This document shows positions 29,655 to 42,147 of a stretch of 64,000 bases of DNA, one piece after another. The position numbers and the translations under genes were made by a program. Within the stretch, counting starts at the first letter, position 1. Every line of letters starts with the position of its first letter. The notes beneath the pieces were generated by a model that ran no database searches, was not told the DNA's origin, and saw nothing but the letters and a program-made list of their open reading frames with translations. This stretch comes from Mycobacterium sp. GTDB lineage: Bacteria; Actinomycetota; Actinomycetes; Mycobacteriales; Mycobacteriaceae. The stretch spans positions 1 through 64,000 of the forward strand of contig VEQU01000005.1 of assembly GCA_018883075.1 (NCBI GenBank), in the 5' to 3' direction.

Positions 29655-31031
29655 TCACTGGTCGGCCTTGCCCAGCGTCACCTGCACAGTCTGGCTTGCG
29701 CCCGAGGAGTTGAGGTAGGTCAGGGTGAGCTTGTCGCCCGGGGCGCGGGACCGCACCGCCGCCACCAACGCATTGGCGCTGCCGATCACCCGGTCGTCGA
29801 CCTTGGTGACGACCACGCCGCTGGGCAGTCCGGCGTTCGCCGCGGCACCGCCCTTGACCACCTCCACGATCTTGGCACCGTACGTGGTCACGTCATTGCT
29901 GACCTGAACGCCCAACGATGCGTGAGAAGCGGAACCGGTGCTGATCAACTCATCGGCGATGCGCTTGGCTTGATCGACAGGAATCGCGAAACCCAAACCG
30001 ATGGAACCACTTTGGGCGTCCGGTGAATCGCCGCCGATCGTTGCGATCGCGGAGTTCACACCGACCAGTTGTCCGCTCATGTTCACCAGAGCGCCGCCGG
30101 AGTTGCCCGGGTTGATCGCCGCGTCGGTCTGGATTGCGTCAAGCACGGTGTTCTGATTGTTGGCGTCGCCACTGGCGGCCACCGGGCGGTTGAGCGCGCT
30201 GACTATACCGGTGGTGACAGTGCCCTCGAGCCCGAGCGGAGAGCCGATCGCCACCACGTCCTGACCGACACGCAAGTCGGCCGAGGAGCCCAGCGTTATC
30301 GGCGTCAGCCCCGACACACCCTCGGCGCGCACGACCGCGATATCACTGGCCGGGTCGGCACCGATCACAGTGAACGGCGCGGTGCGACCGTCGGCGAACG
30401 TGACAGTGGTGCTCAGCGCACCGGCCGGAAGGCCGGGAGTCGCGGGCGCGCCGCCCGGACCGCCCGGACCGCCAGGGCCGCCCGGCCCAATGGGCAGGCC
30501 GGGGGCTGCGGCCTTTCCGGGCTTGAGCGCCGAGACGACGTGGCTGTTGGTCAGGATCAGGCCGTCCTCGGACAGCACGATGCCCGAGCCCTCCTCGGAC
30601 TGGCGTCCCATCCTGGTCTCGAGCTTCACCACACTGGGCACCACCTTGGCCGCCACCTGCTCGACCGAGCCGATCGGGATGTTCGCGGCGGGGACGTTGC
30701 GCCCGTTGGGCGCCGCGGTCGTGATCGTGGTGACCGCGCGTCCGTCGGGTTGCACCATGGTGGCCACCGCGCCGCCGACGCCCGCGGACACCGCGGCGAT
30801 CGCCAGCGCGCCCGCGCTCAGGGCGGCGGTCCGGGAACGCTTACGCGGCGGGGCGGCGGGGTACCCCGGCGTCTGGCCCGGCTGGTACTGCTGCTGCGCG
30901 GTAGGGCTGCCGGTGGCGTAACGCCAGTCATACGGCTGCTGATAGCCGGCCTGCGGGTAGCCCTGTGCCGCTTGCGGACTCGGCGATTGGCCGGGCTGGT
31001 GCGGCGTGGCGTACCGGGGGTCGTCTGTCAT
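29655..31031 (-). CDS. pepD: HtrA-like serine protease with PDZ domain
   Basis: GSGIVLSEDGLILTNSHVV, ASDIAVVRAEG, QTDAAINPGNSGGALVN, PDZ region; adjacent to mprAB. ATG at 31031. Confidence 0.93.
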   Translation of the reverse strand: MTDDPRYATPHQPGQSPSPQAAQGYPQAGYQQPYDWRYATGSPTAQQQYQPGQTPGYPAAPPRKRSRTAALSAGALAIAAVSAGVGGAVATMVQPDGRAVTTITTAAPNGRNVPAANIPIGSVEQVAAKVVPSVVKLETRMGRQSEEGSGIVLSEDGLILTNSHVVSALKPGKAAAPGLPIGPGGPGGPGGPGGAPATPGLPAGALSTTVTFADGRTAPFTVIGADPASDIAVVRAEGVSGLTPITLGSSADLRVGQDVVAIGSPLGLEGTVTTGIVSALNRPVAASGDANNQNTVLDAIQTDAAINPGNSGGALVNMSGQLVGVNSAIATIGGDSPDAQSGSIGLGFAIPVDQAKRIADELISTGSASHASLGVQVSNDVTTYGAKIVEVVKGGAAANAGLPSGVVVTKVDDRVIGSANALVAAVRSRAPGDKLTLTYLNSSGASQTVQVTLGKADQ

Positions 31032-31102
31032 GGTCGTCAGTTTGCTCTTTCTCGACGATGAGGCGCGGTAGAGCGCCTCATTCGGGTTCATTTTGCCGGG
31101 TA

Positions 31103-32638
31103 CTACTGAGAATCGACTGAGATAACACTCGGTGCGCCCGATTGTTCCCCGTTTGCGGCGTTCACCTGACCATTCGGGGCCGGTGTTTCGCTGACGGCAG
31201 ACGAATGCCGGAAAGTGGACGGCGTCGGGCGGCCGGGCAGCAGCACGAAGAACGACGTGCCTGGCGGGTCGCCCTCGGGCACCGTGTCATCGATGTGGAT
31301 CATCCCGCCGTGTTTGACGACGACCTGTTTGACGATCGCCAGTCCCAGACCGGAACCGGGCATCGCCCGGGCGGAGGTGGACCGGTAGAACCGCTCGAAT
31401 ACCAGACCGCGTTCCTCGGGCGGTATCCCCGGACCTTGGTCGGACACCACCAGTTCGGCATGGGCCGAATCCACCCGGCGCAACCGCAGACCCACGGTGC
31501 CGCCGGATGGGCTCCACTTGGCCGCGTTGTCGAGGAGATTGAGCACAGCCCGCGACAGACCGGCGGCGTCGCCGTGCACCTGCCAGCCCTCCACGTCGAC
31601 GTCGAAGCGGATGTCGTTGCGGCGGCGGCGCACCCGCTCCAGGCTGCGGTCGATGACCTCGGTCATGTCGATGTCTTCCAGGGAGGTGCCGTGCGCGTTG
31701 TCCTCCCGGGTGAGGTCCACCAGATCTCCGACCAGAGTGGACAGTTCCTCGATCTGGCCGATCACATCGGAACGCAACTCGGCGAGTTCACTCTCCGGGA
31801 TCAGCTGCGCCCCCGGGCTGCTGGACGCCATCAGCAGCTCCACGTTGGTACGCAGCGACGTCAGCGGGGTCTTCAGCTCGTGGCCGGCGTCGGCCACCAG
31901 GCGCGCCTGCCGGTCACGAGACTCCGCCAGCGCGCTGAGCATGGCGTTGAACGCCTCCGTGAGCCGCGCCAGCTCGTCGCTGCCGAACACCGGGATGGGA
32001 CGAAGATCGTCGGTGCGCGCCACCCGCTCGGCCGCCTCGGTGAGCCGTCCGACCGGACGCAGACCGGTGCGCGCCACCATGCCGCCGGCCACCGCGGCGA
32101 TCACCACACCGATTCCGCCCACCGCGAGCAGCACCCACTTGAGCTTGGTCATCACCTCGTTGGTGGGCTGCAGGCTTTTGGAGATCAGCAGCGAGCTCCC
32201 GTTGGGCAGGTGGATCGCCAGCACCCGCTGCTCGCCGACCGTGCGCCGGGACAGGAACAACTCGCCGCGGATGACGGCTTTCTCCGGTTGACCCACCGGC
32301 AGGCTCTGGCCCTGCTGATTGGCGGTGTAGATGGAGCGCCCGGGATTGACCAGCATCGCGTTCACGTCGGAGTAGGCGGTTCCCTCGATGGCCTTCGCCG
32401 GATCGGCGGCCAGCGACCCGCTCGCGATCAGCAGCTGGGCCCGGCTCTGCAACTGGTTGTCGATGTCGGTGTAGAGCGCGGCGGAGACCACCGCGTAGAC
32501 GGCCACCGCCATCAGCACCACGACCATCGCCACCATCGACATGGCCAGCAGCATCACGCGCCAGCGCAAGGACAACGATGTGGCGGCTCGCTCAGGCACC
32601 CGCATCGCTCGCGCACGGCGCTGCTTCCAACGGGACAT
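31103..32638 (-). CDS. mprB: Sensor histidine kinase MprB
   Basis: HAMP + ADAGHELKTPLTSLRTNVELL + LLDNAAKWSP + GPGIPPEERGLVFERFYR; adjacent to mprA and pepD. Confidence 0.94.
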   Translation of the reverse strand: MSRWKQRRARAMRVPERAATSLSLRWRVMLLAMSMVAMVVVLMAVAVYAVVSAALYTDIDNQLQSRAQLLIASGSLAADPAKAIEGTAYSDVNAMLVNPGRSIYTANQQGQSLPVGQPEKAVIRGELFLSRRTVGEQRVLAIHLPNGSSLLISKSLQPTNEVMTKLKWVLLAVGGIGVVIAAVAGGMVARTGLRPVGRLTEAAERVARTDDLRPIPVFGSDELARLTEAFNAMLSALAESRDRQARLVADAGHELKTPLTSLRTNVELLMASSSPGAQLIPESELAELRSDVIGQIEELSTLVGDLVDLTREDNAHGTSLEDIDMTEVIDRSLERVRRRRNDIRFDVDVEGWQVHGDAAGLSRAVLNLLDNAAKWSPSGGTVGLRLRRVDSAHAELVVSDQGPGIPPEERGLVFERFYRSTSARAMPGSGLGLAIVKQVVVKHGGMIHIDDTVPEGDPPGTSFFVLLPGRPTPSTFRHSSAVSETPAPNGQVNAANGEQSGAPSVISVDSQ

Positions 32639-33324
32639 CAGGGTGGTGTCTCACGCAGCACATAACCAACACCACGCACGGTGTGGATGAGCCGCGGTTC
32701 TCCTTCGGCCTCGGTCTTGCGGCGCAGGTAGCCGACGTACACTTCCAGCGCGTTGCCGGAGGTGGGGAAGTCGAATCCCCACACCTCCTCCAGGATCCGG
32801 CTTCGGGTCAGCACCCGGCGCGGGTTGGCCATCAGCATTTCCAGCAGAGCGAACTCGGTGCGGGTCAGGCTGATGGGACGCTTGCCACGGTGCACCTCGC
32901 GGGTCGCCTGATCCAGCGTGAGGTCACCGAAGGTCATGGTGGCGCTCTCCGTCGGCTCATCCGGTCCGGTCCGGCGCAGCAACGCCCGCAGCCGGGCCAG
33001 CAGTTCCTCGAGCGCGAACGGCTTGGGCAGGTAGTCGTCGGCACCGGCGTCGAGGCCGGACACCCGCTCGGACACCGAGTCGCGGGCGGTCAGCACGAGG
33101 ATCGGCAGGTCGTCGCCGGTGCTGCGGAGCTGCCGGCAGACCTCGAGACCGTCCAGCCGCGGCATCATCACGTCCAGGACCACGGCGTCGGGGCGCTCGT
33201 TGGCTATCGCGTCGAGGGCCTCCACGCCGTCCTCGGCCAGATCCACCGTGTATCCGTTGAAGGCGAGGGAACGCCGCAGCGACTCCCGCACTGCCCGGTC
33301 GTCGTCGACCACAAGAATTCGCAC
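32638..33324 (-). CDS. mprA: Response regulator MprA
   Basis: [24 protein letters not shown]...[40 protein letters not shown] and winged-helix output domain. Start placed at the [11 protein letters not shown] region. Confidence 0.95.
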   Translation of the reverse strand: MRILVVDDDRAVRESLRRSLAFNGYTVDLAEDGVEALDAIANERPDAVVLDVMMPRLDGLEVCRQLRSTGDDLPILVLTARDSVSERVSGLDAGADDYLPKPFALEELLARLRALLRRTGPDEPTESATMTFGDLTLDQATREVHRGKRPISLTRTEFALLEMLMANPRRVLTRSRILEEVWGFDFPTSGNALEVYVGYLRRKTEAEGEPRLIHTVRGVGYVLRETPP

Positions 33325-33391
33325 GGGAACCAGTCTCAACCAATCAACTTAGATTCGTCTGATAACGCGCCGCCCGGGTGGCGGCGGCGGG

Positions 33392-33565
33392 TCAGCGCTT
33401 GTCGAGGTCGATGAGGCCCAGGCGGGCGGCCTTGAGCAGCCGGCGGGGCACCTTGTGCTGCCGGCCCCCGACGGACACGGTCACCAGACCAGGGGCTTCG
33501 GCCTTCCACTGCGAACGCCGACTGCGGGTGTTCGAGCGCGACATCCGCCGCTTGGGCACAGCCAT
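33392..33565 (-). CDS. rpmF: 50S ribosomal protein L32 (cysteine-free, C- type)
   Basis: [57 protein letters not shown]; no CxxC zinc motifs. Confidence 0.95.
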   Translation of the reverse strand: MAVPKRRMSRSNTRSRRSQWKAEAPGLVTVSVGGRQHKVPRRLLKAARLGLIDLDKR

Positions 33566-33707
33566 GGTGAGCGATCTCCTCGTGAATGCTGCCGCGCAGG
33601 CCATCGGCGCTGGCTAGTGGTATCAGAGTAGCCGCCGGGGCCGGTCTACACCAAAGCGGGACTGCGGCGGTAACCTACCGGTTGGTTGGCGAGGCGAGGG
33701 AGCACGC

Positions 33708-35426
33708 ATGGCAGGGGCGTCGGATTCCGGGGCTCGAGGCGTGCGGATCGGCAACTGCTCGGGGTTCTACGGCGACCGGCTCTCCGCCATGCGCGAGATG
33801 CTCACCGGCGGGCACCTGGACTTTCTCACCGGCGACTACCTGGCCGAGCTCACCATGCTGATCCTGGGCCGCGACCGCGTGAAAAGCCCCGACCGCGGGT
33901 ACGCCAAGACCTTTCTCACCCAGCTCGAAGACTGCCTCGGCCTGGCCCATGACGCGGGTGTGCGGATCGTCACCAACGCCGGCGGTCTCAACCCCGCCGG
34001 CCTCGCCGACGCCGTCCGGGCGCTCGCCGGCACACTCGGCATCCCGACGACGGTCGCCTATGTCGAGGGCGACGACCTGTTGTCCCGCGCCGGCGAGCTG
34101 GGTTTCGGTTCGCCGCTGACCGCCAATGCCTACCTGGGGGCGTGGGGCATCGTCGAGGCGCTCGACTCCGGAGCCGATATCGTGGTGACCGGCCGTGTGA
34201 CCGATGCGTCGGTGGTCGTCGGTCCGGCCGCTTCCCACTTCGGCTGGGGTCGCGGTGACTATGACCGGATCGCCGGAGCGGTGGTCGCCGGACACGTCAT
34301 CGAGTGCGGTACACAGGCCACCGGAGGCAACTACTCCTTTTTCACCGAGATCGGCGATCTGGGGCACGCGGGCTTCCCGATCGCGGAGATCCACCATGAC
34401 GGCTCCTCGGTGATCACCAAGCACCCCGGCACCGGCGGGCAGGTCAGCATCGGCACCGTCACCGCGCAACTGCTCTACGAGATCACCGGCGCGCGCTACG
34501 CCAACCCTGATGCCATCGCCCGGTTCGATTCCATCGAGTTGAGCGACGACGGCCCGGACCGGGTGCGGATCTACGGCGTACGCGGGGAGCCGCCGCCGCC
34601 GACGCTGAAGGTGTCACTGAACAGCATCGGCGGCTACCGCAATTCAGCGACCTTCGTCCTCACCGGACTCGACGTCGAGGAGAAGGCCGCCCTGGTGCGG
34701 CGCCAACTGGAGGCCGCGCTCACCGTCACACCCGCGGAACTCACATGGGCGCTGGCGCGGACCGACCACCCCGACGCGGACACCGAGCAGACCGCGAGCG
34801 CTCTGCTCACCTGCACCGTGCGCGACCCCGATCAGAACACGGTGGGCCGCCGGTTTTCCTCTGCCGCAGTGGAACTCGCACTGGCCAGCTACCCGGGTTT
34901 CCACACCACTGCCCCGCCGTCGGACGCCGCGGTGTACGGGCTGTTCACCCCCGGTTATGTGCCGACCACCGACGTCGATCATGTCGCGGTCCTCGCCGAC
35001 GGAACGCGCGTGCCGATAGCCCCGCCGAGCGAAACCCTGGAACTCGCGGACGCCGACACACCGGCGCTGCCCGCTCCGCTGCCGAGTGGTCCCACCAAGC
35101 GCCTGCCGCTGGGCACGGTCGCCGGCGCCCGAAGCGGCGACAAGGGCGGCGGTGCCAATATCGGAGTGTGGGTGCGCACCGAGCAGCAGTGGCGGTGGCT
35201 CGCGCACACCCTCACGGTCGACCTGCTGCGCGAACTTCTGCCCGAGGCCAAGGATCTGCCGATCACCCGGCATGTGTTCCCCGGCATCCGAGCGGTGAAC
35301 TTCGTGATCGACGGGATCCTCGGCAAGGGTGTCGCGTATCACGCCCGTTTCGATCCGCAGGCCAAGGGTCTCGGGGAGTGGCTGAGGAGCCGTCACATCG
35401 ACATACCGGAGGAGATCCTGCTGTGA
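33708..35426 (+). CDS. Acyclic terpene utilization AtuA-like (DUF1446) protein
   Basis: VRIGNCSGFYGDRLSAMREML, YLAELTMLIL, IVTNAGGLNPAGLADAVR, IVVTGRVTDASVVVGPAASHFGW, GARSGDKGGGANIGVW. Confidence 0.85.
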   Translation: MAGASDSGARGVRIGNCSGFYGDRLSAMREMLTGGHLDFLTGDYLAELTMLILGRDRVKSPDRGYAKTFLTQLEDCLGLAHDAGVRIVTNAGGLNPAGLADAVRALAGTLGIPTTVAYVEGDDLLSRAGELGFGSPLTANAYLGAWGIVEALDSGADIVVTGRVTDASVVVGPAASHFGWGRGDYDRIAGAVVAGHVIECGTQATGGNYSFFTEIGDLGHAGFPIAEIHHDGSSVITKHPGTGGQVSIGTVTAQLLYEITGARYANPDAIARFDSIELSDDGPDRVRIYGVRGEPPPPTLKVSLNSIGGYRNSATFVLTGLDVEEKAALVRRQLEAALTVTPAELTWALARTDHPDADTEQTASALLTCTVRDPDQNTVGRRFSSAAVELALASYPGFHTTAPPSDAAVYGLFTPGYVPTTDVDHVAVLADGTRVPIAPPSETLELADADTPALPAPLPSGPTKRLPLGTVAGARSGDKGGGANIGVWVRTEQQWRWLAHTLTVDLLRELLPEAKDLPITRHVFPGIRAVNFVIDGILGKGVAYHARFDPQAKGLGEWLRSRHIDIPEEILL

Positions 35427-36571
35427 GCATCTGGAACACCGACGAACGCCGGCAGTTGCGGAAGTCCGTGCGCACCTTCGCCGAGCGGGAGATCCTCCCC
35501 TACATCGACGAGTGGGAGCAGATCGGCGAACTGCCGCGCGAGTTGAGCCGCAGTGCCGCCGATGCCGGGCTGCTGGGCGTCGGCTTTCCCGAGGAGGTGG
35601 GCGGCGAGGGCGGCGACGCCGCCGACGTAGCGATCATCTGCGAGGAACTCCACGAGGCCGGAACACCCGGCGGCGTGTTCGCCTCGTTGTTCACCGTCGG
35701 CATCGCGGTGCCGCACATGATCGCCTCCGGCGATACCCGACTGATCGACAAGTTCGTCACGCCCACACTGCGCGGCGAACTGATCGGGTCATTGGCCATC
35801 ACCGAACCCGGGGGCGGATCCGACGTCGGGCACCTGCGCACCACCGCCGTCCGCGACGGCGACCACTACGTGGTCAACGGATCCAAGACCTACATCACCT
35901 CCGCCGTGCGCGGCGACTACGTGGTGGCGGCGGTCCGCACCGGCGGGTCGGGCGCGGCCGGAATCTCGATGCTCGTCATCGAGAAGGGAACGCCGGGTTT
36001 CGAGGTCAGCCGAAAACTGGCCAAGATGGGCTGGCGGTCATCGGACACCGCCGAGTTGTCATTCTCCGACGCCCGCGTGCCGGTCACGAACCTGGTGGGT
36101 GCCGAGAACACCGGCTTCCTGCAGATTGCGCAGGCATTCGTCTCCGAACGCATCGGCCTCGCCGTGCAGGCGTATTCAAGTGCGCAACGCTGCCTGGACA
36201 TCACCGAGCAGTGGTGCCGCGACCGCGAGACCTTCGGCAAGCCGCTGATCGCCAGGCAGAGCGTCCAGAACACGCTGGCCGAGATGGCGCGGCGCATCGA
36301 CGTCGCCCGCGTGTACACCCGCAGCATCATCGAACGGGAACTCGACGGCGACACGAACCTGATCGCCCCGGTGTGCTTCGCGAAGAACACCGCGGTGGAG
36401 GCAGGCGAGTGGGTGGTCAACCAGGCCGTGCAACTGTTCGGCGGCATGGGCTACATGGCGGAGTCAGAGATCGAACGCCAGTACCGCGACATGCGGATCC
36501 TGGGCATCGGTGGGGGCGCCACCGAGATCATGACCGCCCTGGCCGCCAAGACGCTGGGTTACCAGGGGTGA
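35423..36571 (+). CDS. fadE13: Acyl-CoA dehydrogenase (FadE13-like)
   Basis: SLAITEPGGGSDVGHLRTTAV...; GTG at 35423 overlaps the previous stop (GTGA); synteny with M. tuberculosis. Confidence 0.85.
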   Translation: MSIWNTDERRQLRKSVRTFAEREILPYIDEWEQIGELPRELSRSAADAGLLGVGFPEEVGGEGGDAADVAIICEELHEAGTPGGVFASLFTVGIAVPHMIASGDTRLIDKFVTPTLRGELIGSLAITEPGGGSDVGHLRTTAVRDGDHYVVNGSKTYITSAVRGDYVVAAVRTGGSGAAGISMLVIEKGTPGFEVSRKLAKMGWRSSDTAELSFSDARVPVTNLVGAENTGFLQIAQAFVSERIGLAVQAYSSAQRCLDITEQWCRDRETFGKPLIARQSVQNTLAEMARRIDVARVYTRSIIERELDGDTNLIAPVCFAKNTAVEAGEWVVNQAVQLFGGMGYMAESEIERQYRDMRILGIGGGATEIMTALAAKTLGYQG

Positions 36572-38163
36572 CGGCGCTGCGCAGTGCGGTCGATCCGCGC
36601 TCGCCCGAGTTCACCGAGGCCGCAGAGGCCATGACGGCCAAGCTCGCCGAACTCGACGCCGAGCTGGCCAAGGCCGTGGGCGGCGGCGGCGAGAAGTACG
36701 TGCAACGCCACCACGACCGCGGCAAGCTGACCGCCCGGGAACGCATCGAACTGCTCGTGGACGAGGACTCCCCCTTCCTCGAACTGTCGCCACTGGCCGC
36801 CTACGGCACCGAGTTCCAGGTCGGCGCGAGCCTGATCACCGGCATCGGAGTCGTCGAGGGCACCGAATGCATGCTGATCGCGCACGACCCGACTGTCCGG
36901 GGTGGCACATCGAATCCATGGACACTGCGAAAGCTGCTGCGCGCCAATCAGATCGCTCTGGAGAACCGGTTACCGGTGATCTCCCTGGTGGAGTCCGGCG
37001 GCGCCGACCTGCCCACCCAGAAGGAGGTCTTCATCCCCGGCGGCCGGATGTTCCGGGACCTCACCCGGTTGTCGGCCGAAGGTATCCCGACGATCGCGTT
37101 GGTATTCGGCAACTCCACCGCCGGCGGCGCGTACATCCCTGGGATGAGCGACCACGTGGTCATGATCAAGGAGCGTTCCAAGGTGTTCCTCGCCGGGCCG
37201 CCCCTGGTGAAGATGGCGACCGGCGAGGAGTCCGACGACGAGTCCCTCGGCGGCGCCGACATGCACGCCCGCACGTCCGGCCTCGCCGACTACTTCGCCG
37301 TCGACGAATCCGACGCGATCCGCATCGGCCGGCGCATCGTGGCTCGGCTCAACCGGGTGAAGTGCGGCCGTGCGCCCGGGGCCGTCACCGAACCACTGGC
37401 CGATCCGGGTGAACTGCTCGGAATCGTTCCATCCGATCTACGCATCCCGTTCGACCCGCGGGAGGTGATCGCCCGCGTCGTCGACGGCTCGGAGTTCGAC
37501 GAGTTCAAACCGCTGTACGGCGGATCGCTGGTGACCGGCTGGGCCGATATCCACGGCTACCCGATCGGGATTCTGGCCAATGCCCGTGGCGTGCTGTTCA
37601 GTGCGGAGGCCCAGAAGGCCACCCAGTTCATCCAGTTGGCCAACCAGGCCGACACCCCGCTGCTCTTCCTGCACAACACCACCGGATACATGGTCGGCAG
37701 GGCTTACGAAGAGGGCGGCATGATCAAACACGGCGCCATGATGATCAACGCCGTGTCCAACTCGGCGGTCCCCCACATTTCGCTGCTCATCGGCGCCTCC
37801 TACGGCGCCGGGCACTACGGCATGTGCGGACGCGCCTATGACCCGCGTTTCCTGTTCGCCTGGCCGAGCGCCAAGTCTGCCGTCATGGGCGGGGTACAGC
37901 TGGCCGGTGTCCTGTCGATCGTCAACCGTGCCGCCACCGAGGCGCGCGGCGGCACGGTCGACGAGGAGGCCGACGCAGCACTTCGCGCCGCGGTGGAGGC
38001 GCAGATCGAGGCCGAGTCGCTGCCGATGTTCCTGTCCGGCCGGCTCTACGACGACGGCGTGATCGACCCCCGCGATACCCGAACCGTGCTGGGAATGTGT
38101 CTGTCGGCCATCGCCAACTGCCCGATCGAGGGGACGTCGAAGTTCGGCGTCTTCCGGATGTAG
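36568..38163 (+). CDS. accD2: Acyl-CoA carboxylase beta (carboxyltransferase) subunit
   Basis: MLIAHDPTVRGGTSNPWTLRKLLRANQIA, SLVESGGADLPTQ, GNSTAGGAYIPGMSDHVV, LLIGASYGAGHYGMCGRAYDPRFLFAWPSAKSAVMGG; GTG 36568. Confidence 0.92.
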   Translation: MTALRSAVDPRSPEFTEAAEAMTAKLAELDAELAKAVGGGGEKYVQRHHDRGKLTARERIELLVDEDSPFLELSPLAAYGTEFQVGASLITGIGVVEGTECMLIAHDPTVRGGTSNPWTLRKLLRANQIALENRLPVISLVESGGADLPTQKEVFIPGGRMFRDLTRLSAEGIPTIALVFGNSTAGGAYIPGMSDHVVMIKERSKVFLAGPPLVKMATGEESDDESLGGADMHARTSGLADYFAVDESDAIRIGRRIVARLNRVKCGRAPGAVTEPLADPGELLGIVPSDLRIPFDPREVIARVVDGSEFDEFKPLYGGSLVTGWADIHGYPIGILANARGVLFSAEAQKATQFIQLANQADTPLLFLHNTTGYMVGRAYEEGGMIKHGAMMINAVSNSAVPHISLLIGASYGAGHYGMCGRAYDPRFLFAWPSAKSAVMGGVQLAGVLSIVNRAATEARGGTVDEEADAALRAAVEAQIEAESLPMFLSGRLYDDGVIDPRDTRTVLGMCLSAIANCPIEGTSKFGVFRM

Positions 38164-38216
38164 GCGGCGATGAGCGATTACGCGAAGAACACAGGGCAGA
38201 AGAACAGAGGGCAGAA

Positions 38217-40189
<1,973 letters not shown>

Positions 40190-40193
<4 letters not shown>

Positions 40194-41356
40194 CCGATAC
40201 CAGCTTCATCGAGAGTGCCGAACGTCAAGCGCTTCGCAAGGCGGTCGCTGCGCTGGCGGCCAACTACGGACCCGACTACTACCTTGAGAAGACCCGATCC
40301 GGCGGCCACACCGACGAATTGTGGCGGGAGGCAGGACAACTGGGATTCATCGGGGTGAATCTCCCCGAGGAGTACGGCGGCGGCGGCGCGGGCATGTACG
40401 AGCTGGCGCTGGTGATGGAGGAGATGGCCGCGGCGGGATGCCCGCTTCTGCTGATGGTGGTCTCCCCTGCCATCAACGGCACGATCATCGCGAAGTTCGG
40501 TACCGCTGAACAGAAGAAGCGCTGGGTGCCCGGCATCGCCGACGGTTCGATCACCATGGCGTTCGCCATCACCGAGCCCGACGCCGGCTCCAACTCGCAC
40601 CGCATCACCACCACCGCACGTCGCGACGGCAGCGACTGGGTGTTGTCGGGTCAGAAGGTGTGGATCTCCGGCCTGGACCAGGCGCAAGCGGTTCTTGTGG
40701 TCGCCCGGACCGAGGAGACGAAGACGGGCAGCCTTCGTCCGGCCCTGTTCATCGTGCCGACCGACAGTCCGGGCTTCACCTTCACCAAGATCCCGATGGA
40801 ACTGTCCATGCCGGAGAGCCAGTTTCAGGTCTTCATCGATGAGGTGCGCCTTCCCGCCGACGCGTTGGTCGGGGATCAGGACGCCGCGATCGGTCAGTTG
40901 TTCGCCGGACTGAACCCCGAGCGGATCATGGGTGCGGCAAGTGCCGTCGGAATGGGTCGGCTCGCGCTGGGCAAGGCCACCGAGTACGTCAAGACCCGGC
41001 AGGTGTGGAAGACGCCGATCGGCGCGCACCAGGGCATCGCCCATCCACTGGCGCAGAACCATATCGAACTGGAACTGGCGAAACTGATGATGCAGAAGGC
41101 GGCCACACTCTACGACGCCGGCGACGATACGGCCGCCGCGGAGGCGGCGAACATGGCCAAGTACGCGGCCGGAGAGGCTTCCACCCGGGCGGTCGACCAA
41201 GCGGTGCAATCAATGGGCGGTAACGGGTTGTCCCAGGAATACGGTGTGGCAGCAATGCTGACCGCGTCCAGGCTGTCACGGATAGCTCCGGTCAGCCGCG
41301 AGATGGTGCTCAACTTCATCGCCCAGACGTCGCTGGGCCTGCCGCGGTCCTACTGA
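40190..41356 (+). CDS. fadE12: Acyl-CoA dehydrogenase (FadE12-like)
   Basis: MAFAITEPDAGSNSHRITTTARRDGSDWVLSGQKVWISG; ATGA overlap with accA2; synteny. Confidence 0.87.
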
Positions 41357-41424
41357 TCTCCCGTGTGACGGTTTGGTGAACGGGCTTTCACCGGCGGGAT
41401 CGCGAGTCGTACGCTCAACTCACT

Positions 41425-42078
41425 ATGTCAGAGGTATCGCCGACGGGAGTCTCGCCCGGACCTGACCTGTCGCGCAGGTCCGACTCGTCGGCACGCAAAG
41501 CCAGCGCGGCCCGCGACGCTTCAGAACAGGCCAGTGATGACGATCGGATTCAGGCGGCGCAACTGCTCTCCGAGGCGGCCGCGCACGGGCGCCTGACACT
41601 GGAACAGTACGAACAACGCCTGTCCAAGGCCTACGCGGCCGGCACGTACGACGAACTCGAGCGCCTGACCGACGACCTGCCCGAGGCCATGGAGTACCGG
41701 CGCGGAAAGAGCCGGCCCGCTCCTTCGACGATGCTGCTGGCGATCCTCAGCGGATTCGAAAGACGCGGGCGCTGGTATGTACCCAAGCGGATGACGACCT
41801 TCACGTTGTTCGGCGGCGGGGTGGTGGATCTGCGCTACGCCGATTTCACCTCATCGGAGGTCGAGATCCACGCATACTCGATCCTGGGCGGACAGACGAT
41901 TCTGCTGCCGCCCGAGGTCAACGTGGAGATCGCCGGCCACGGCGTGATGGGCGGATTCGACCACGGCGCGGAGGGCACCGGTGCGCCGGGGGCGCCCAGG
42001 GTGCGGATCAAAGGTTTCTCTCTCCTTGGCGGCGTGGGCATCAAGCGACGCAGACGCGCCGTCGGCGAATCGCGCTGA
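41425..42078 (+). CDS. DUF1707 / cell-wall-active-antibiotics-response domain protein
   Basis: ASDDDRIQAAQLLSEAAAHGRLTLEQYEQRLSKAYAAGTYDELERLTDDLP (DUF1707), C-terminal beta repeats AYSILGGQTILLPPEVNVEIAGHGVMGGFDHG. Confidence 0.85.
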   Translation: MSEVSPTGVSPGPDLSRRSDSSARKASAARDASEQASDDDRIQAAQLLSEAAAHGRLTLEQYEQRLSKAYAAGTYDELERLTDDLPEAMEYRRGKSRPAPSTMLLAILSGFERRGRWYVPKRMTTFTLFGGGVVDLRYADFTSSEVEIHAYSILGGQTILLPPEVNVEIAGHGVMGGFDHGAEGTGAPGAPRVRIKGFSLLGGVGIKRRRRAVGESR

Positions 42079-42094
42079 CACCGGCCCGCACACG

Positions 42095-42135
42095 ACAGAT
42101 CGGCCCCCCTCCCATAGGAAGGGGGGCCGATCTGT
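42095..42135. terminator. Bidirectional hairpin terminator
   Basis: acagatcggcccccct-cccatagga-aggggggccgatctgt: 16-bp perfect stem between convergent genes. Confidence 0.9.
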
Positions 42136-42147
42136 TCGGTGAGTGAA

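Noticed and set aside
31142-32665. 507-aa plus-strand ORF
   Set aside because: Antisense to mprB.
35512-36567. 5' extension of the 883-aa ORF containing accD2
   Set aside because: Arg-rich out-of-frame translation of fadE13; true accD2 start is GTG 36568.
42095-42135. Small structured RNA
   Set aside because: Perfect 16-bp stem between convergent genes is best explained as a bidirectional terminator.
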